A stretch of DNA of 64,000 nt, taken from assembly GCA_902789415.1 (NCBI GenBank), contig CADAOD010000009.1, positions 1-64,000 of the forward strand, given 5' to 3'. Positions 25,574 through 35,036 of the stretch are shown here, piece by piece. A program made the position numbers and the translations under genes. The notes below the pieces were generated by a model. The model worked only from the letters and a program-made list of their open reading frames with translations, had not been told where the DNA came from and made no database searches. Position 1 is the first letter of the stretch. Each line of letters starts with the position of its first letter. Source of the stretch: an uncultured Prevotellaceae bacterium. GTDB lineage: Bacteria > Bacteroidota > Bacteroidia > Bacteroidales > Bacteroidaceae.

Positions 25574-27040
25574 ATGAAACCGAACTTTCTAAATACCATC
25601 ACAAAATCGTTATCTGCAAAGCTCAGTTTGTGGGTGGTATTGTTCGTGTCGATATTGTTTGCAGCCACTTTTTCGTTAATGGCCTATTATGCGCGTCAGG
25701 CAGTTTACGACGAATCGTTGGGTAAGGCCGAGGATATGTTGAACCAGTTTGAGATTGATACTGGTCGCATGCTACACGAGAAAGAGGTGGTTACCCGCCA
25801 GACGCATTGGTGGATAGAGCAGAACCTGAACGATACCGTTGAGATAGGCAAGTATATCCAGCAGATATTGGCTAACGAGCCTGAGGTTATTGGTATAGCT
25901 GCCGCCTTTGTGCATGGCACCTATCCCGATCGTGGCGATAACGATTATATGATATATTATCACCGATGGAAGGGTAAGGTGGTGCGTAGCGAGCAGTTTG
26001 CTCATGCCTCGTATCTTAACCAGCAGTGGTACGAGGAGCCGCTTAGGCACGATAAGAGCATGTGGACTGAGCCTCGCGAGGATTATCGGACCGACGATGA
26101 GCCTATTATTACCTATGCCATCCCCTTGCATAAGGATGGTAAGGTGGTTGGTACTTATGGTGTTGATATCTCTATCTACTGGCTGTCGCAAACCATTCAG
26201 GCCATGGCGCCATCACCTAACATCTATGGCGAACTGGTTACCAACTCTGGAGCCTTTGTTATTCATCCAGATACAGCCATGTTGCGCCCACGTGCTGTGT
26301 TTAAAATCATGGAGCAGTATCCTGAGGAAAAATACAGTTATACAGCCTACAAGATGTTGGCCGGACAGAGTGGTCATGAGGTACTCGACCTTGATGGCAG
26401 TCCCGAGCTGTTAGTTTATCGTCCCTTCGAGGATACTAAATGGACTATCAATGTGATTGGTCCTGAGGCCGAACTGATGGGCAGCTATCACAGCATGGTG
26501 CCGCTCATGCTGGTAGTGGTACTGCTGTCGCTGATAGCTATCGTGGCATTCTGTACCATCTTTATCCATCGCGAACTGCACCCGTTACGTACCCTCGAAA
26601 AGTCGGCCAAACTTGTTAAGAAGGGACATTACGATGTGCCTATCAAGGCCACTAACCTACAGGACGAGGTTGGTGTGCTTACTAACAGCTTTATTGCCAT
26701 GCAGAAATCCATTAAGCAGCATGTGGATGATATCGATGCCAATAATCTGAAACTGATTGAGCAGAACTGGCAGCTTACCGAGGTGCAGAAACATAAGGAC
26801 GAGGCCGATAAGGTAAAGACAGCGTTCCTGCAGAATATGACCGACCAGATGAGCGCTCCCGTTAGCGAGATAGCCCGACTGGTTGAAGAGATACGCCAGC
26901 ACCACCTGGAGATGAGTCACGAGCAGATTGTGCAGTTGGCCAATCAGGTAGACGAAAATACGTTTATCGTAACCCAGCTATCCGATAAACTACTCGAACT
27001 ATCGGCTAAAACACAACAAGAAGAGGAGGGCCAGCTATGA
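25574..27040 (+). CDS. Degenerate sensor kinase without catalytic domain
   Basis: The 488-residue membrane protein has a span (about 19-40), a double-Cache extracytoplasmic sensor (about 45-300), a second span (about 312-335), HAMP and a coiled coil with a phosphoacceptor-like helix. There FLQNMTDQM has Asp424 where the downstream paralogue has His, and the protein ends about 60 residues later with no HATPase domain. It cannot be a normal histidine kinase and may modulate its partner by heterodimerisation. It overlaps the next gene by four bases (ATGA). The sensor senses an unknown small ligand. Confidence 0.82.
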   Translation: MKPNFLNTITKSLSAKLSLWVVLFVSILFAATFSLMAYYARQAVYDESLGKAEDMLNQFEIDTGRMLHEKEVVTRQTHWWIEQNLNDTVEIGKYIQQILANEPEVIGIAAAFVHGTYPDRGDNDYMIYYHRWKGKVVRSEQFAHASYLNQQWYEEPLRHDKSMWTEPREDYRTDDEPIITYAIPLHKDGKVVGTYGVDISIYWLSQTIQAMAPSPNIYGELVTNSGAFVIHPDTAMLRPRAVFKIMEQYPEEKYSYTAYKMLAGQSGHEVLDLDGSPELLVYRPFEDTKWTINVIGPEAELMGSYHSMVPLMLVVVLLSLIAIVAFCTIFIHRELHPLRTLEKSAKLVKKGHYDVPIKATNLQDEVGVLTNSFIAMQKSIKQHVDDIDANNLKLIEQNWQLTEVQKHKDEADKVKTAFLQNMTDQMSAPVSEIARLVEEIRQHHLEMSHEQIVQLANQVDENTFIVTQLSDKLLELSAKTQQEEEGQL

Positions 27041-28998
27041 GTATATTGTTAAACCGTATCAAAAGCAAGCTGTCGCTCAAGCTTAGTTTGGGCATCCTCT
27101 TGTTTCTGTTAGTGGTGTTCACACTATCCTTAGGCTCGCTGTTCATTTACTCTCGCCAGATAGTCAGGCAGCAGGCTTTGGAGCGCGCCAACATGGAGCT
27201 CGAGAACTGTACCCAGCGTGTTAACGAGCTGATGAACGAGGTTGAGGTGGCTACCCGCACGGCCGTATGGCATTTGGGCGATGACATACAGCCCGACTCG
27301 CTGCTTAATTATATTCGTCTGGTGGTGAAGCAGAATCCTAACTTCGATGGTTGTTCGGTAGCTATGGCGCCCAACTTCTTCCCCGATCGTGGCCGCTTTT
27401 TCTCAGTATATGCCTATAATCCCGAAAACGCCGATACGGTAGTGGCTAAAATCGAGAAACCTTACGATTACTTTGATAAGCCCTGGTATAAAACCTCTGC
27501 CACATTGGGCAAACCCTGCTGGGTTGAGGCTTATGCCGAGGATACTGAAGGTATCGAAACTACCGAGTTCGACGATATGATTGTGTCGTACTGTATGCCT
27601 ATGTTCGATCGCAAAAAGCAGCTGATGGCTGTGATATCAACCGACTTGGCTATCGATTGGCTATCGGATGTGATATCGTCGTATAAACCTTACCCCAATT
27701 CGTACTGCATGCTGTTAGGTGCCAACGGTCAGTTTGTTGTGCATCCTGACACCACCAAGCTAAATAGTCACACTATTTTTGGCGATGCTAATCCAAATAA
27801 GCAGCAGGATTTGATTAGCTTAGGCCATCAGATGATAGCTGGCCATAAGGGCATGATGAACGTGAAAGTAAACGGCCAGCCCTGCGTGGTGCTGTACCAG
27901 TCGCTTACCAAAGCCCCCTGGAGCATGGCGCTAATATGCTACGAGAGCGATATCTTTGCAGGTTATAATAAGCTGTTCTACATTCTGGTGCCTGTGTTGG
28001 CGTTTGGCTTAATGCTCATCTTGCTGTTCTGTCTCAATGTAGTGTCGTCTATGGTGCAGCCGCTTAACGACCTTACCCGTATGATTAGCTATATTGCCAG
28101 CGGGCACTATTTCGAGACCATCGAGTTTAGCCGGCGTAAGGATGAGATAGGCCGCTTGCAGAATAACTTTGCCGAGATGCAGCAGGCTCTGAGTAGTCAT
28201 ATCATGAACCTGAAGCAAACCATCCAGGAGGCCGAACAGATGAACCAGGAACTGTCCGAGACTAACGAGCAGGCACGTAAGGCCGACGAGAAGAAGAATG
28301 CGTTCCTGCAGGATATGACGCACCAGATACGTACGCCGCTCAACATTATCAATGGCTTTACCCAGGTGTTGCGCGATGATTACGAAGCTATTCCAAAGGA
28401 GGATATCGCCTCTATTCTCGACACCATGCAGTTCAACGCCGTACATATCAATCGTATGGTAGATATGCTGGTGGCAGCCTCGAATGCCGATAAGGCCGAT
28501 AAGGCAGTCAAGATTGATATCATGGAGCGTGTTCGTATTAAGGAGTTGATTGATGAGATGGCGCACATCTACAATACCTTCCAACCTCACAGCGTCGAGC
28601 TTATTACCGATATGCAGGTAGATGAAACACGTACTGTCAGATCCAATCGCAGTATTCTGAACAAGGCCATTGGCGAGCTGCTGCTTAACGCCAAGAAGTT
28701 TACCACCCAGGGATATGTAAAACTATCGGTAAAAGCTGAGGGCTTAAAGGTGCTGTTTATTGTCGAGGATACTGGTCCTGGCATTTCGGAGAGTCTTCGC
28801 GCCACGCTTTTCTCTACGTTCGAGAAGGGTAATATTTTTAGCGAAGGCTTAGGTTTGGGCTTGCCTGTTTGTCGCCAATATGTGCGCCTGATAGGTGGCG
28901 AGCTGAAGTACGATCAAACCTACACAGATGGTTCGCGCTTTATCATTGTAATACCCGATAGCGACGCGTATGTAGAGTTGCACAGCGACTTACGTTAA
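27037..28998 (+). CDS. Cache-HAMP sensor histidine kinase
   Basis: The full 653-residue kinase is paralogous to the preceding gene: span (about 18-40), double-Cache sensor, second span (about 310-335), HAMP, DHp helix with phosphoacceptor His429 in FLQDMTHQIRTPLN, and HATPase with NKAIGELLLNAKKF (N box), DTGPGIS (G1) and EGLGLGLPV (G2). No response regulator gene is adjacent, so it is an orphan kinase or partners with a regulator elsewhere. It is coupled in translation to the degenerate sensor. Confidence 0.9.
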   Translation: MSILLNRIKSKLSLKLSLGILLFLLVVFTLSLGSLFIYSRQIVRQQALERANMELENCTQRVNELMNEVEVATRTAVWHLGDDIQPDSLLNYIRLVVKQNPNFDGCSVAMAPNFFPDRGRFFSVYAYNPENADTVVAKIEKPYDYFDKPWYKTSATLGKPCWVEAYAEDTEGIETTEFDDMIVSYCMPMFDRKKQLMAVISTDLAIDWLSDVISSYKPYPNSYCMLLGANGQFVVHPDTTKLNSHTIFGDANPNKQQDLISLGHQMIAGHKGMMNVKVNGQPCVVLYQSLTKAPWSMALICYESDIFAGYNKLFYILVPVLAFGLMLILLFCLNVVSSMVQPLNDLTRMISYIASGHYFETIEFSRRKDEIGRLQNNFAEMQQALSSHIMNLKQTIQEAEQMNQELSETNEQARKADEKKNAFLQDMTHQIRTPLNIINGFTQVLRDDYEAIPKEDIASILDTMQFNAVHINRMVDMLVAASNADKADKAVKIDIMERVRIKELIDEMAHIYNTFQPHSVELITDMQVDETRTVRSNRSILNKAIGELLLNAKKFTTQGYVKLSVKAEGLKVLFIVEDTGPGISESLRATLFSTFEKGNIFSEGLGLGLPVCRQYVRLIGGELKYDQTYTDGSRFIIVIPDSDAYVELHSDLR

Positions 28999-29079
28999 CG
29001 TTTGAGTAAAAAAAACGTTCGCTTTGTCGTGTTGTTCGACAAAAATGTGTAACTTTGCAGCAAAAATCGACTAAAAACA

Positions 29080-30444
29080 ATGGAGCAAGTATTCAGTTAC
29101 ATTATCAGTCTGGGTGCATCGGTTATGATGCCCATACTGTTTACTATTATTGGACTTTGTATTGGGCTAAAATTTGGAAAGTCCTTGAAATCAGGACTTT
29201 ATGTAGGTGTGGGATTCGTAGGTCTGGGTATAGTTACAGCCCTGCTTACAAATAATTTTGGCGATCCGCTTTCTGAGATTTCGCGTTTGTACAACCTCCA
29301 GTTGGGCGTGTTCGATATGGGTTGGCCTGCCGCCGCTGCCGTTGCTTATAACACAGCCGTAGGCGCACTCATCATCCCCATCTGTCTGGGTGTAAACTTC
29401 CTCATGCTTATCACAAAAACCACCCGCACCGTTAATATCGACCTTTGGAACTACTGGCATTTTGCCTTTATTGGTGCTGTGGCCTATTTCGTGATGGACC
29501 AGAGTTTGGCTTGGGGCTATTTTGCCGCTATCGTGTGCTATATCAACACTTTGGTAATGGCCGACCTTACTGCGCCCCGTTTCCAGGGCTACTACGAGGG
29601 TATGGAGGGCATCAGCATCCCACAGCCTTTTGTGCAGAGCTTTACCCCATTTGCTATGCTTATCAATAAGGGCTTGGATATGATCCCTGGTTTCTCAAAG
29701 CTGGATATCGATGCCGAGGGCCTCAAGAAGAAGTTTGGCGTACTGGGCGAGCCCCTGGTATTGGGTGTTATCGTGGGTGCGCTGATTGGTGCGCTGGCCC
29801 AGTTGGATATTAAGAAAATCCTGTTCTTAGGTGTTACTATGGGTGCTGTGATGGAGCTCATTCCACGTATCACCAAGCTGTTTATCGATGGCTTGATGCC
29901 TATCTCTGAGAAGACACAGGAGGTGGTTAAGAATAAGTTTAATGGCAAGAAGGTATATATCGGCATGTCGCCAGCATTGGTCATCGGTCATCCCACCACG
30001 CTGGTAGTATCGCTGTTGCTCATTCCTGTAACACTTGGCTTGGCCGTTATCCTGCCAGGCAACCAGTTCCTGCCTCTGGCCTCGTTGGCTGGCATGTTCT
30101 ATGTGTTTGTAATGGTACTGCCTTACACCAAGGGTAATGTGGTAAAAACCTTTATTGTAGGTTTGGTAGCGCTGGCCATTGGTTTGTGGTTTGTAACCGA
30201 TATGGCACCTGCCTTTACGCAGGCCGCCCACACCGTGTTTGAGCAGACGGGCGATAACGCCGCCAAGATTCCTGAGGGCTTCGAGGCTGGTGCGCTCGAC
30301 TTTGCTTCGAGCCTGTTTGGTTGGACCATCTACAAGTGCGTTAACAACCTGCAGTGGGTAGGCATGGGCGTGCTCACCATCTTTACTGCCGGTATGATGT
30401 GGTTCAACCGCAAGCGCATTATTGAGGACGAAAAAAAATCATGA
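29080..30444 (+). CDS. GatC-like EIIC sugar permease
   Basis: This integral membrane protein of 454 residues, with about ten spans, resembles the PTS galactitol/sugar EIIC component GatC (for example VGVGFVGLG near residue 44, YEGMEGISIPQPF near 175, IGHPTTLV). No EIIA, EIIB, HPr or EI gene is present here, and such phosphorelay genes are rare in this phylum. It may therefore act as an unphosphorylated uptake carrier. It is followed by kduI and an ExuT-like transporter, suggesting hexuronate or hexitol use. TAACTTTG (29050-29057) is a likely promoter -7. Confidence 0.85.
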   Translation: MEQVFSYIISLGASVMMPILFTIIGLCIGLKFGKSLKSGLYVGVGFVGLGIVTALLTNNFGDPLSEISRLYNLQLGVFDMGWPAAAAVAYNTAVGALIIPICLGVNFLMLITKTTRTVNIDLWNYWHFAFIGAVAYFVMDQSLAWGYFAAIVCYINTLVMADLTAPRFQGYYEGMEGISIPQPFVQSFTPFAMLINKGLDMIPGFSKLDIDAEGLKKKFGVLGEPLVLGVIVGALIGALAQLDIKKILFLGVTMGAVMELIPRITKLFIDGLMPISEKTQEVVKNKFNGKKVYIGMSPALVIGHPTTLVVSLLLIPVTLGLAVILPGNQFLPLASLAGMFYVFVMVLPYTKGNVVKTFIVGLVALAIGLWFVTDMAPAFTQAAHTVFEQTGDNAAKIPEGFEAGALDFASSLFGWTIYKCVNNLQWVGMGVLTIFTAGMMWFNRKRIIEDEKKS

Positions 30445-30484
30445 AGTCTTGTAGTCAGTTGCAAAATTATTAATTAATAACAAT

Positions 30485-31471
30485 ATGAAGAAAACAGTTT
30501 TTACTTTGATGCTTATGGGAAATCTGATTTCGGCCTTTGGCCAGCAGAACATGACGTTCCAGACGGCTTGTCACCCTGCCGACGTGAAACATTACGACAC
30601 GCAGACCCTGCGCGACCGTTTTGTGATGGAGAAGGTGATGGCGCCCAATGAGATTAACCTCACTTATTCGTACTACGATCGTTTTATCTACGGAGGCGCA
30701 ATGCCTGTAAACAAGGACTTGAAGCTTGAGACTCATCCCCAGCTGCGTGCCGACTATTTTATGCGCAACCGCGAGTTGGGTATCATCAATACAGGTGGTC
30801 CTGGCGTAGTGATTGTCGATGGTCAGGAGTATCCTCTTGGCTATAGCGAGGCCCTTTATGTAGGTCGCGGCTGGCTGGGTAAGGATAAGAAGGGTAACGA
30901 TATCGACTGCAACAAGGAGGTTATCTTCCGTTCAAAGGATGCCAAGAACCCAGCTAAGTTCTATCTTAATTCGGCAACTGCCCACAAGCACTATAAAACA
31001 CAGTGGGTTACACTCGATGGTCGTAAAAACGGTAAAGTACAGAGCCTCAAGGCTGTTATTATCGGTACCAAGGAGAAGCCTCTGGGCACAAAGGCCGAGA
31101 GCAATCTGCGCACCATCAATCAGCTGATTGTAAATACCGCCCTCGAGGAGGGGCCCTGCCAGTTGCAGATGGGCCTGACCCAGTTGCAGGAGGGTAGCGT
31201 ATGGAACACTATGCCACCTCACACCCACGGTCGCCGTATCGAGGCTTATTACTATTTCAATCTGCCCGAGGGTCATCAGATTAGTCACGTAATGGGCGAG
31301 CCCCAGGAAACACGTGTGGTATGGCTCAAGAACGAGCAGGCCATCATGAGCCCTGAGTGGAGCATCCACTGTGCTTCGGCTACCTATTACTATACCTTTA
31401 TCTGGGGTATGGCCGGCGAGAACCTGAATTATAACGATAAAGATAACATCGACGTTAAAGACCTGAGATAA
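30485..31471 (+). CDS. kduI: 5-keto-4-deoxyuronate isomerase with signal peptide
   Basis: KduI converts 5-keto-4-deoxyuronate to 2,5-diketo-3-deoxygluconate in pectin and glycosaminoglycan breakdown. The cupin core is intact, with zinc ligands in [16 protein letters not shown] and [21 protein letters not shown]-like end. At 328 residues it is about 50 longer than standard KduI (about 278); part of that is an N-terminal [20 protein letters not shown] that looks like a cleaved signal peptide. That implies a periplasmic enzyme, unlike the cytoplasmic E. coli form. It sits 40 bp after the EIIC gene and two bases before the exuT-like gene. Confidence 0.9.
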   Translation: MKKTVFTLMLMGNLISAFGQQNMTFQTACHPADVKHYDTQTLRDRFVMEKVMAPNEINLTYSYYDRFIYGGAMPVNKDLKLETHPQLRADYFMRNRELGIINTGGPGVVIVDGQEYPLGYSEALYVGRGWLGKDKKGNDIDCNKEVIFRSKDAKNPAKFYLNSATAHKHYKTQWVTLDGRKNGKVQSLKAVIIGTKEKPLGTKAESNLRTINQLIVNTALEEGPCQLQMGLTQLQEGSVWNTMPPHTHGRRIEAYYYFNLPEGHQISHVMGEPQETRVVWLKNEQAIMSPEWSIHCASATYYYTFIWGMAGENLNYNDKDNIDVKDLR

Positions 31472-31473
31472 TT

Positions 31474-32928
31474 ATGACACCAGTACAAACTACAAAAATG
31501 TCCAACTTCCGTTGGGTTATCTGTGCGCTGCTGTTCCTGGCAACCACAGTCAACTATATGGACCGTCAGGTTCTGTCGTTAACTTGGAAAGACTTTATTG
31601 CGGTAGATTTCCATTGGACCGATGCCGACTATGGTAAGATTACGGGTTTGTTCTCGTTGTTCTATGCCATCGCCAACCTGTTCTCAGGTAAGTTCATCGA
31701 CTGGATGGGTACCAAGAAGGGTTACCTTATAGCCATCTTTGTATGGAGCACAGGTGCTGTAATGCATGCTGGTTGCGGATGGGTAGCTATGAATATCGAG
31801 GGCTACGATAGCATCGAGGCTTTGCGCATGGTTCAGGCTGGTAGCGATGCCGCTGTGGCCATTGCCACCATCTCAGTATGGTTGTTCCTCTCATGCCGTA
31901 TGATTCTGGCTGTGGGCGAGGCAGGTAACTTCCCCGCTGCCATCAAGGCCACTGCCGAGTACTTCCCAAAGAAGGACCGTGCTTTCTCTACCTCAATCTT
32001 TAATAGTGGTGCATCGGTAGGTGCGCTGGCTGCTCCTGCCACTATCCCCCTGTTGGCACGTGCTTGGGGATGGGAGATGGCTTTTGTCATTATTGGTGTG
32101 TTAGGATATGTTTGGATGGGCTTGTGGATGTGGCTGTACGAAAAGCCCCGTAGCAACAAGTTTGTTAACCAGGCCGAGCTTAACTATATCGAGCAGGATA
32201 ACGACCTCGAGGAGGTAAAGGATCGCCAGGATGTTAAGGAGGAGAAGGCTATCCCATTCCTTAAGTGCTTTACCTATCGCCAAACATGGGCTTTCCTTGT
32301 AGGTAAGCTTATGACCGATGGTGTTTGGTGGTTCTTCCTGTTCTGGGCGCCAGCTTATTTCAGCGATCAGTATGGTTATACCTCCGATTCGCCTATGGGT
32401 ATTGCGCTCATCTTTACCCTCTATCTCATCGTAACCGTATTAAGTATTGGTGGTGGTTATCTGCCAACCTATTTTGTTGATAAGAAAGGCATGAACCCCT
32501 ATCTGGGTCGTATGCGTGCCATGCTGATATTTGCTTGCTTCCCCGTATTAGGTCTGTTGGCTCAGCCTCTTGGTGCTTACAGCGCTTGGTGGCCAGCTAT
32601 CTTGATTGGCTTGCTGGGTGCAGGTCATCAGGCATGGAGTGCCAACCTGTTCTCAACCATCGGCGATATGTTCCCCAAGAGCACCATCGGTACCATCGTT
32701 GGTCTGGGCACCATGACGGGTGGATTCGGCTCAATGGCCATCAACATGGGTTCGGGCGAGTTCTTTACCTGGGCAGCCAATCAGGGTGCCGCCTTCCAGT
32801 TCTTCGGCTTCGAAGGCAAGCCTGCTGCTTACATGGTAGTGTTCTGCATCTGTGCCGTAGCCTACCTCATTGGTTGGTGCATCATGAAGGCCCTCGTACC
32901 AAAGTACAAGCCTATCACACTCGAGTAG
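31474..32928 (+). CDS. MFS hexuronate transporter, ExuT-like
   Basis: This MFS carrier of 484 residues with 12 predicted spans belongs to the anion:cation symporter group with ExuT (signature NYMDRQVLSL in TM1 and GMGTKKGY-like loop). It likely imports hexuronates or their products across the inner membrane. Its position directly after kduI supports hexuronate catabolism. A large palindromic CCGTG repeat, probably acting as terminator, follows immediately. GatC-like EIIC, exported KduI and this carrier would allow outside isomerisation followed by uptake. Confidence 0.88.
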   Translation: MTPVQTTKMSNFRWVICALLFLATTVNYMDRQVLSLTWKDFIAVDFHWTDADYGKITGLFSLFYAIANLFSGKFIDWMGTKKGYLIAIFVWSTGAVMHAGCGWVAMNIEGYDSIEALRMVQAGSDAAVAIATISVWLFLSCRMILAVGEAGNFPAAIKATAEYFPKKDRAFSTSIFNSGASVGALAAPATIPLLARAWGWEMAFVIIGVLGYVWMGLWMWLYEKPRSNKFVNQAELNYIEQDNDLEEVKDRQDVKEEKAIPFLKCFTYRQTWAFLVGKLMTDGVWWFFLFWAPAYFSDQYGYTSDSPMGIALIFTLYLIVTVLSIGGGYLPTYFVDKKGMNPYLGRMRAMLIFACFPVLGLLAQPLGAYSAWWPAILIGLLGAGHQAWSANLFSTIGDMFPKSTIGTIVGLGTMTGGFGSMAINMGSGEFFTWAANQGAAFQFFGFEGKPAAYMVVFCICAVAYLIGWCIMKALVPKYKPITLE

Positions 32929-32934
32929 TTTTTT

Positions 32935-33099
32935 AGGCACGGATTACGCGGATTAACACGGATTTTTTCCGTCCTCGAGATTTTAATTTTGACACGGATT
33001 ACACGGCTTTAGCATTGTAAACTAAGCCGTGTTTTTTTATAAAAAAGCCGCGTAATCCGTGCCTTAAAAAATCCGTGTTAATCCGTGAAATCCGTGCCT
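32935..33099. repeat. Nested palindromic CCGTG repeat, copy 1
   Basis: Arms 32935-32968 and 33066-33099 are inverted repeats of 34 nt with two mismatches, built of (GG)ATTAACACGG-like units. An inner hairpin (ACACGGCTTTAG ... CTAAGCCGTGT, about 33001-33032) sits inside. The right arm enters the nitroreductase stop. It lies between convergent genes and would form a strong hairpin in either transcript. The same core recurs inverted at 55906-55938. Confidence 0.85.
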
Positions 33100-33862
33100 A
33101 AATTTTCTGCAGCAGGATAGTGTGGGGAAGGAAACCTTGGCGTTCTAAGGTTTGGAGGAGTGTGGTTGACATCGCCTCGTTATCCTTGCGCGTGTAGCGG
33201 ATATCCGTAAATATCTGGGCAAGCGTTTCTTTGTTGTTGATTTTAACAAAGTTCTTGTTCTCCTCCAGGTTCTCCTTATAATTATAATAGGTGTCGATAT
33301 CAGCGCCCATATAGTCCTTATATGTTTCCTGGTGCACAAAGCTCTCCAGTGGCAGACGATCACTCAGGGCAGGCTCCTCATCAGGCCAACCCACAGTAAG
33401 TGTGGCCACGGGCATCACCAGCTTTGGCAGCTGCAGCACGTCGATAATCTGCTGGGGTTGATACACGGTAGTGCCCAGGTAACAGTAGCCCAAACCCTCT
33501 TCGTCCATCAGGTTGCACAGCGTCTGGGTGTAGAGTAGGGCATCGGTAGCCGCATTGATAAACGATAGGAAGTTGTCGTATCCTGGCTCGGCATTGCGGC
33601 ACTTGGCCCAAAAACTGGTACGGTTAAAGTCGGCACAGATGGTAAGCACCACAGGCGCCTGCTTTACCATGGGCTGGTTAAAATGCGCAGGTGCCAGCTT
33701 AGCTTTCAGCTCGTCGCTACGGGTCACCACCACGCTGTAAAGCTGCAGGTTGCCCATCGTCTGCGTGCGTGCAGCCTCGTTCATCAGGCGGTTCAGCAAC
33801 TCGTCGCTCACCGGCTGTTGGGTGTATTTGCGAATGCTACGTCGTGTCAATAAATTCTTCAT
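33098..33862 (-). CDS. Nitroreductase family flavoprotein
   Basis: The 254-residue NfsA-like protein carries RRSIRKYTQQPV at residues 7-18, the FMN-binding start of the family, and GYCYLGTTVYQPQQI near residue 130. It is predicted to bind FMN and reduce nitro or quinone compounds with NAD(P)H in the cytoplasm. Its stop lies within the CCGTG repeat. A likely -7 element (TATTTTTG on the minus strand at 33919-33912) precedes the gene. Confidence 0.85.
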   Translation of the reverse strand: MKNLLTRRSIRKYTQQPVSDELLNRLMNEAARTQTMGNLQLYSVVVTRSDELKAKLAPAHFNQPMVKQAPVVLTICADFNRTSFWAKCRNAEPGYDNFLSFINAATDALLYTQTLCNLMDEEGLGYCYLGTTVYQPQQIIDVLQLPKLVMPVATLTVGWPDEEPALSDRLPLESFVHQETYKDYMGADIDTYYNYKENLEENKNFVKINNKETLAQIFTDIRYTRKDNEAMSTTLLQTLERQGFLPHTILLQKI

Positions 33863-33968
33863 ATCTCTTAATTTTGCTTATAATTAACTGCTATTTTGTA
33901 AGTTTTGGTTGCAAAAATACAAATAATTCGGCAAATTTATCTAACTTTGCACGCAAAATTATTTAGAT

Positions 33969-34652
33969 ATGGAAGAAAACTTGCGTAGTGAACTCGTTGG
34001 GCGTATGGCTCACGAACTTACAACCATTGGTCAGCAAACCGATGCTGCTCTAACCGAGGAGCGTGTGGTTGGCATATTAAATGCGTGCCTTAAATCGTTG
34101 AATGCTGCCGATGCCGAGTTGCTACTCTCGCTGGCCAGTAAGGCTATGGATGCGTTCCTTACAGGCATCCGCCCCGAGGTTACCGAGGTGCGCCCGCAGG
34201 TGTTAGAGTGCGATGTAGTGCGTTTCCAGAACAACCGCGAAAAGTGGGTGGCCTTGGTAGGATTGCTTAATGGCTACCCTTACGAGATATTTACCGGCTT
34301 GGCCGACGACGAGGAGGGTATTGTGCTGCCCAAGAATGTTACCACGGGTAAAATCATTAAGCAGGTTAACCCCGATGGCACCAAACGTTACGATTTCCAG
34401 TTCGAGAACAAGCGGGGCTATAAGACTACCGTCGAGGGCCTCTCTGAGAAGTTTAACCCCGAGTACTGGAACTACGCCAAGCTCATATCGGGCGTGTTGC
34501 GTTATCGCATGCCTATCGAGCATGTTATCAAGCTGGTGGCCTCGCTCTCGCTTAAGGATGAGAGCATCAACACCTGGAAGACTGGTGTTGAGCGCGCCCT
34601 GAAGAAATACGCCCCAGGCGGACACGATGAGGAGATGCCGGTGGAGGATTAA
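33969..34652 (+). CDS. Stand-alone NrdJ C-terminal domain protein
   Basis: The 227-residue protein resembles the C-terminal tail of Bacteroidetes class II (adenosylcobalamin-dependent) ribonucleotide reductase, in segments such as CDVVRFQNNREKWVALVGL, PYEIFTGLADDE, YDFQFENKRGYKTTVEGL and WNYAKLISGVLRY. No radical or substrate-binding residues of the catalytic barrel are present. It may be a separated NrdJb-like subunit or a repurposed domain. It is first in a run with folB, an amidase and an MCE gene. Identification is by recollection of the family. Confidence 0.6.
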   Translation: MEENLRSELVGRMAHELTTIGQQTDAALTEERVVGILNACLKSLNAADAELLLSLASKAMDAFLTGIRPEVTEVRPQVLECDVVRFQNNREKWVALVGLLNGYPYEIFTGLADDEEGIVLPKNVTTGKIIKQVNPDGTKRYDFQFENKRGYKTTVEGLSEKFNPEYWNYAKLISGVLRYRMPIEHVIKLVASLSLKDESINTWKTGVERALKKYAPGGHDEEMPVED

Positions 34653-34653
34653 A

Positions 34654-34674
34654 CATTGATAATTGAGAGTTATA
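34654..34674. repeat. Heptamer repeat covering the folB start
   Basis: CATTGAT, AATTGAG, AGTTATA. The TTG start codon of folB and its first codons lie inside the unit. Confidence 0.55.
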
Positions 34675-35021
34675 TATATCTGGACGAGGTTCGCTTTTAT
34701 GCCTTTCATGGCGTAATGCCCCAGGAAACTCAGGTGGGTGGCGAATTTGTGGTTAGCTTGCGTGTGGGCTATCCCATACAGGCCGCTATGGATACCGACG
34801 ATGTGGCCGATACGCTGAACTATGCCCAACTGTTCCAGTTAGTAAAACAGCAGATGGAGATACCCTCGAAACTCATCGAGCATGTGGCAGGTCGTATCGT
34901 CAAGGCCATCCAGCAGCAGTTTCCGCAGGTGTCAAGCGTCCATCTCCGTATCACCAAAACCAATCCGCCCATGGGGGCCGATTGCAAAGGTGCGGGAGTG
35001 GAAGTGAACATTGAATATTGA
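34656..35021 (+). CDS. folB: Dihydroneopterin aldolase
   Basis: FolB cleaves dihydroneopterin to 6-hydroxymethyl-dihydropterin in folate synthesis. The 121-residue protein has FYAFHGVMPQE with the family Tyr/Gly environment, the Thr-Leu-Asn-Tyr stretch near residue 48 and KTNPPMGADC near the end. The only canonical start in frame after the TAA at 34650-34652 is TTG 34656 (ATT also possible), inside a heptamer repeat; the N-terminus is therefore unusual. It is four bases after the NrdJ-like gene stop. Confidence 0.88.
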   Translation: MIIESYIYLDEVRFYAFHGVMPQETQVGGEFVVSLRVGYPIQAAMDTDDVADTLNYAQLFQLVKQQMEIPSKLIEHVAGRIVKAIQQQFPQVSSVHLRITKTNPPMGADCKGAGVEVNIEY

Positions 35022-35036
35022 ACTTTAGTTAGAAAC

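Noticed and set aside
29080-30444. Complete PTS operon
   Set aside because: No EIIA, EIIB, HPr or EI genes are present around the EIIC-like gene.
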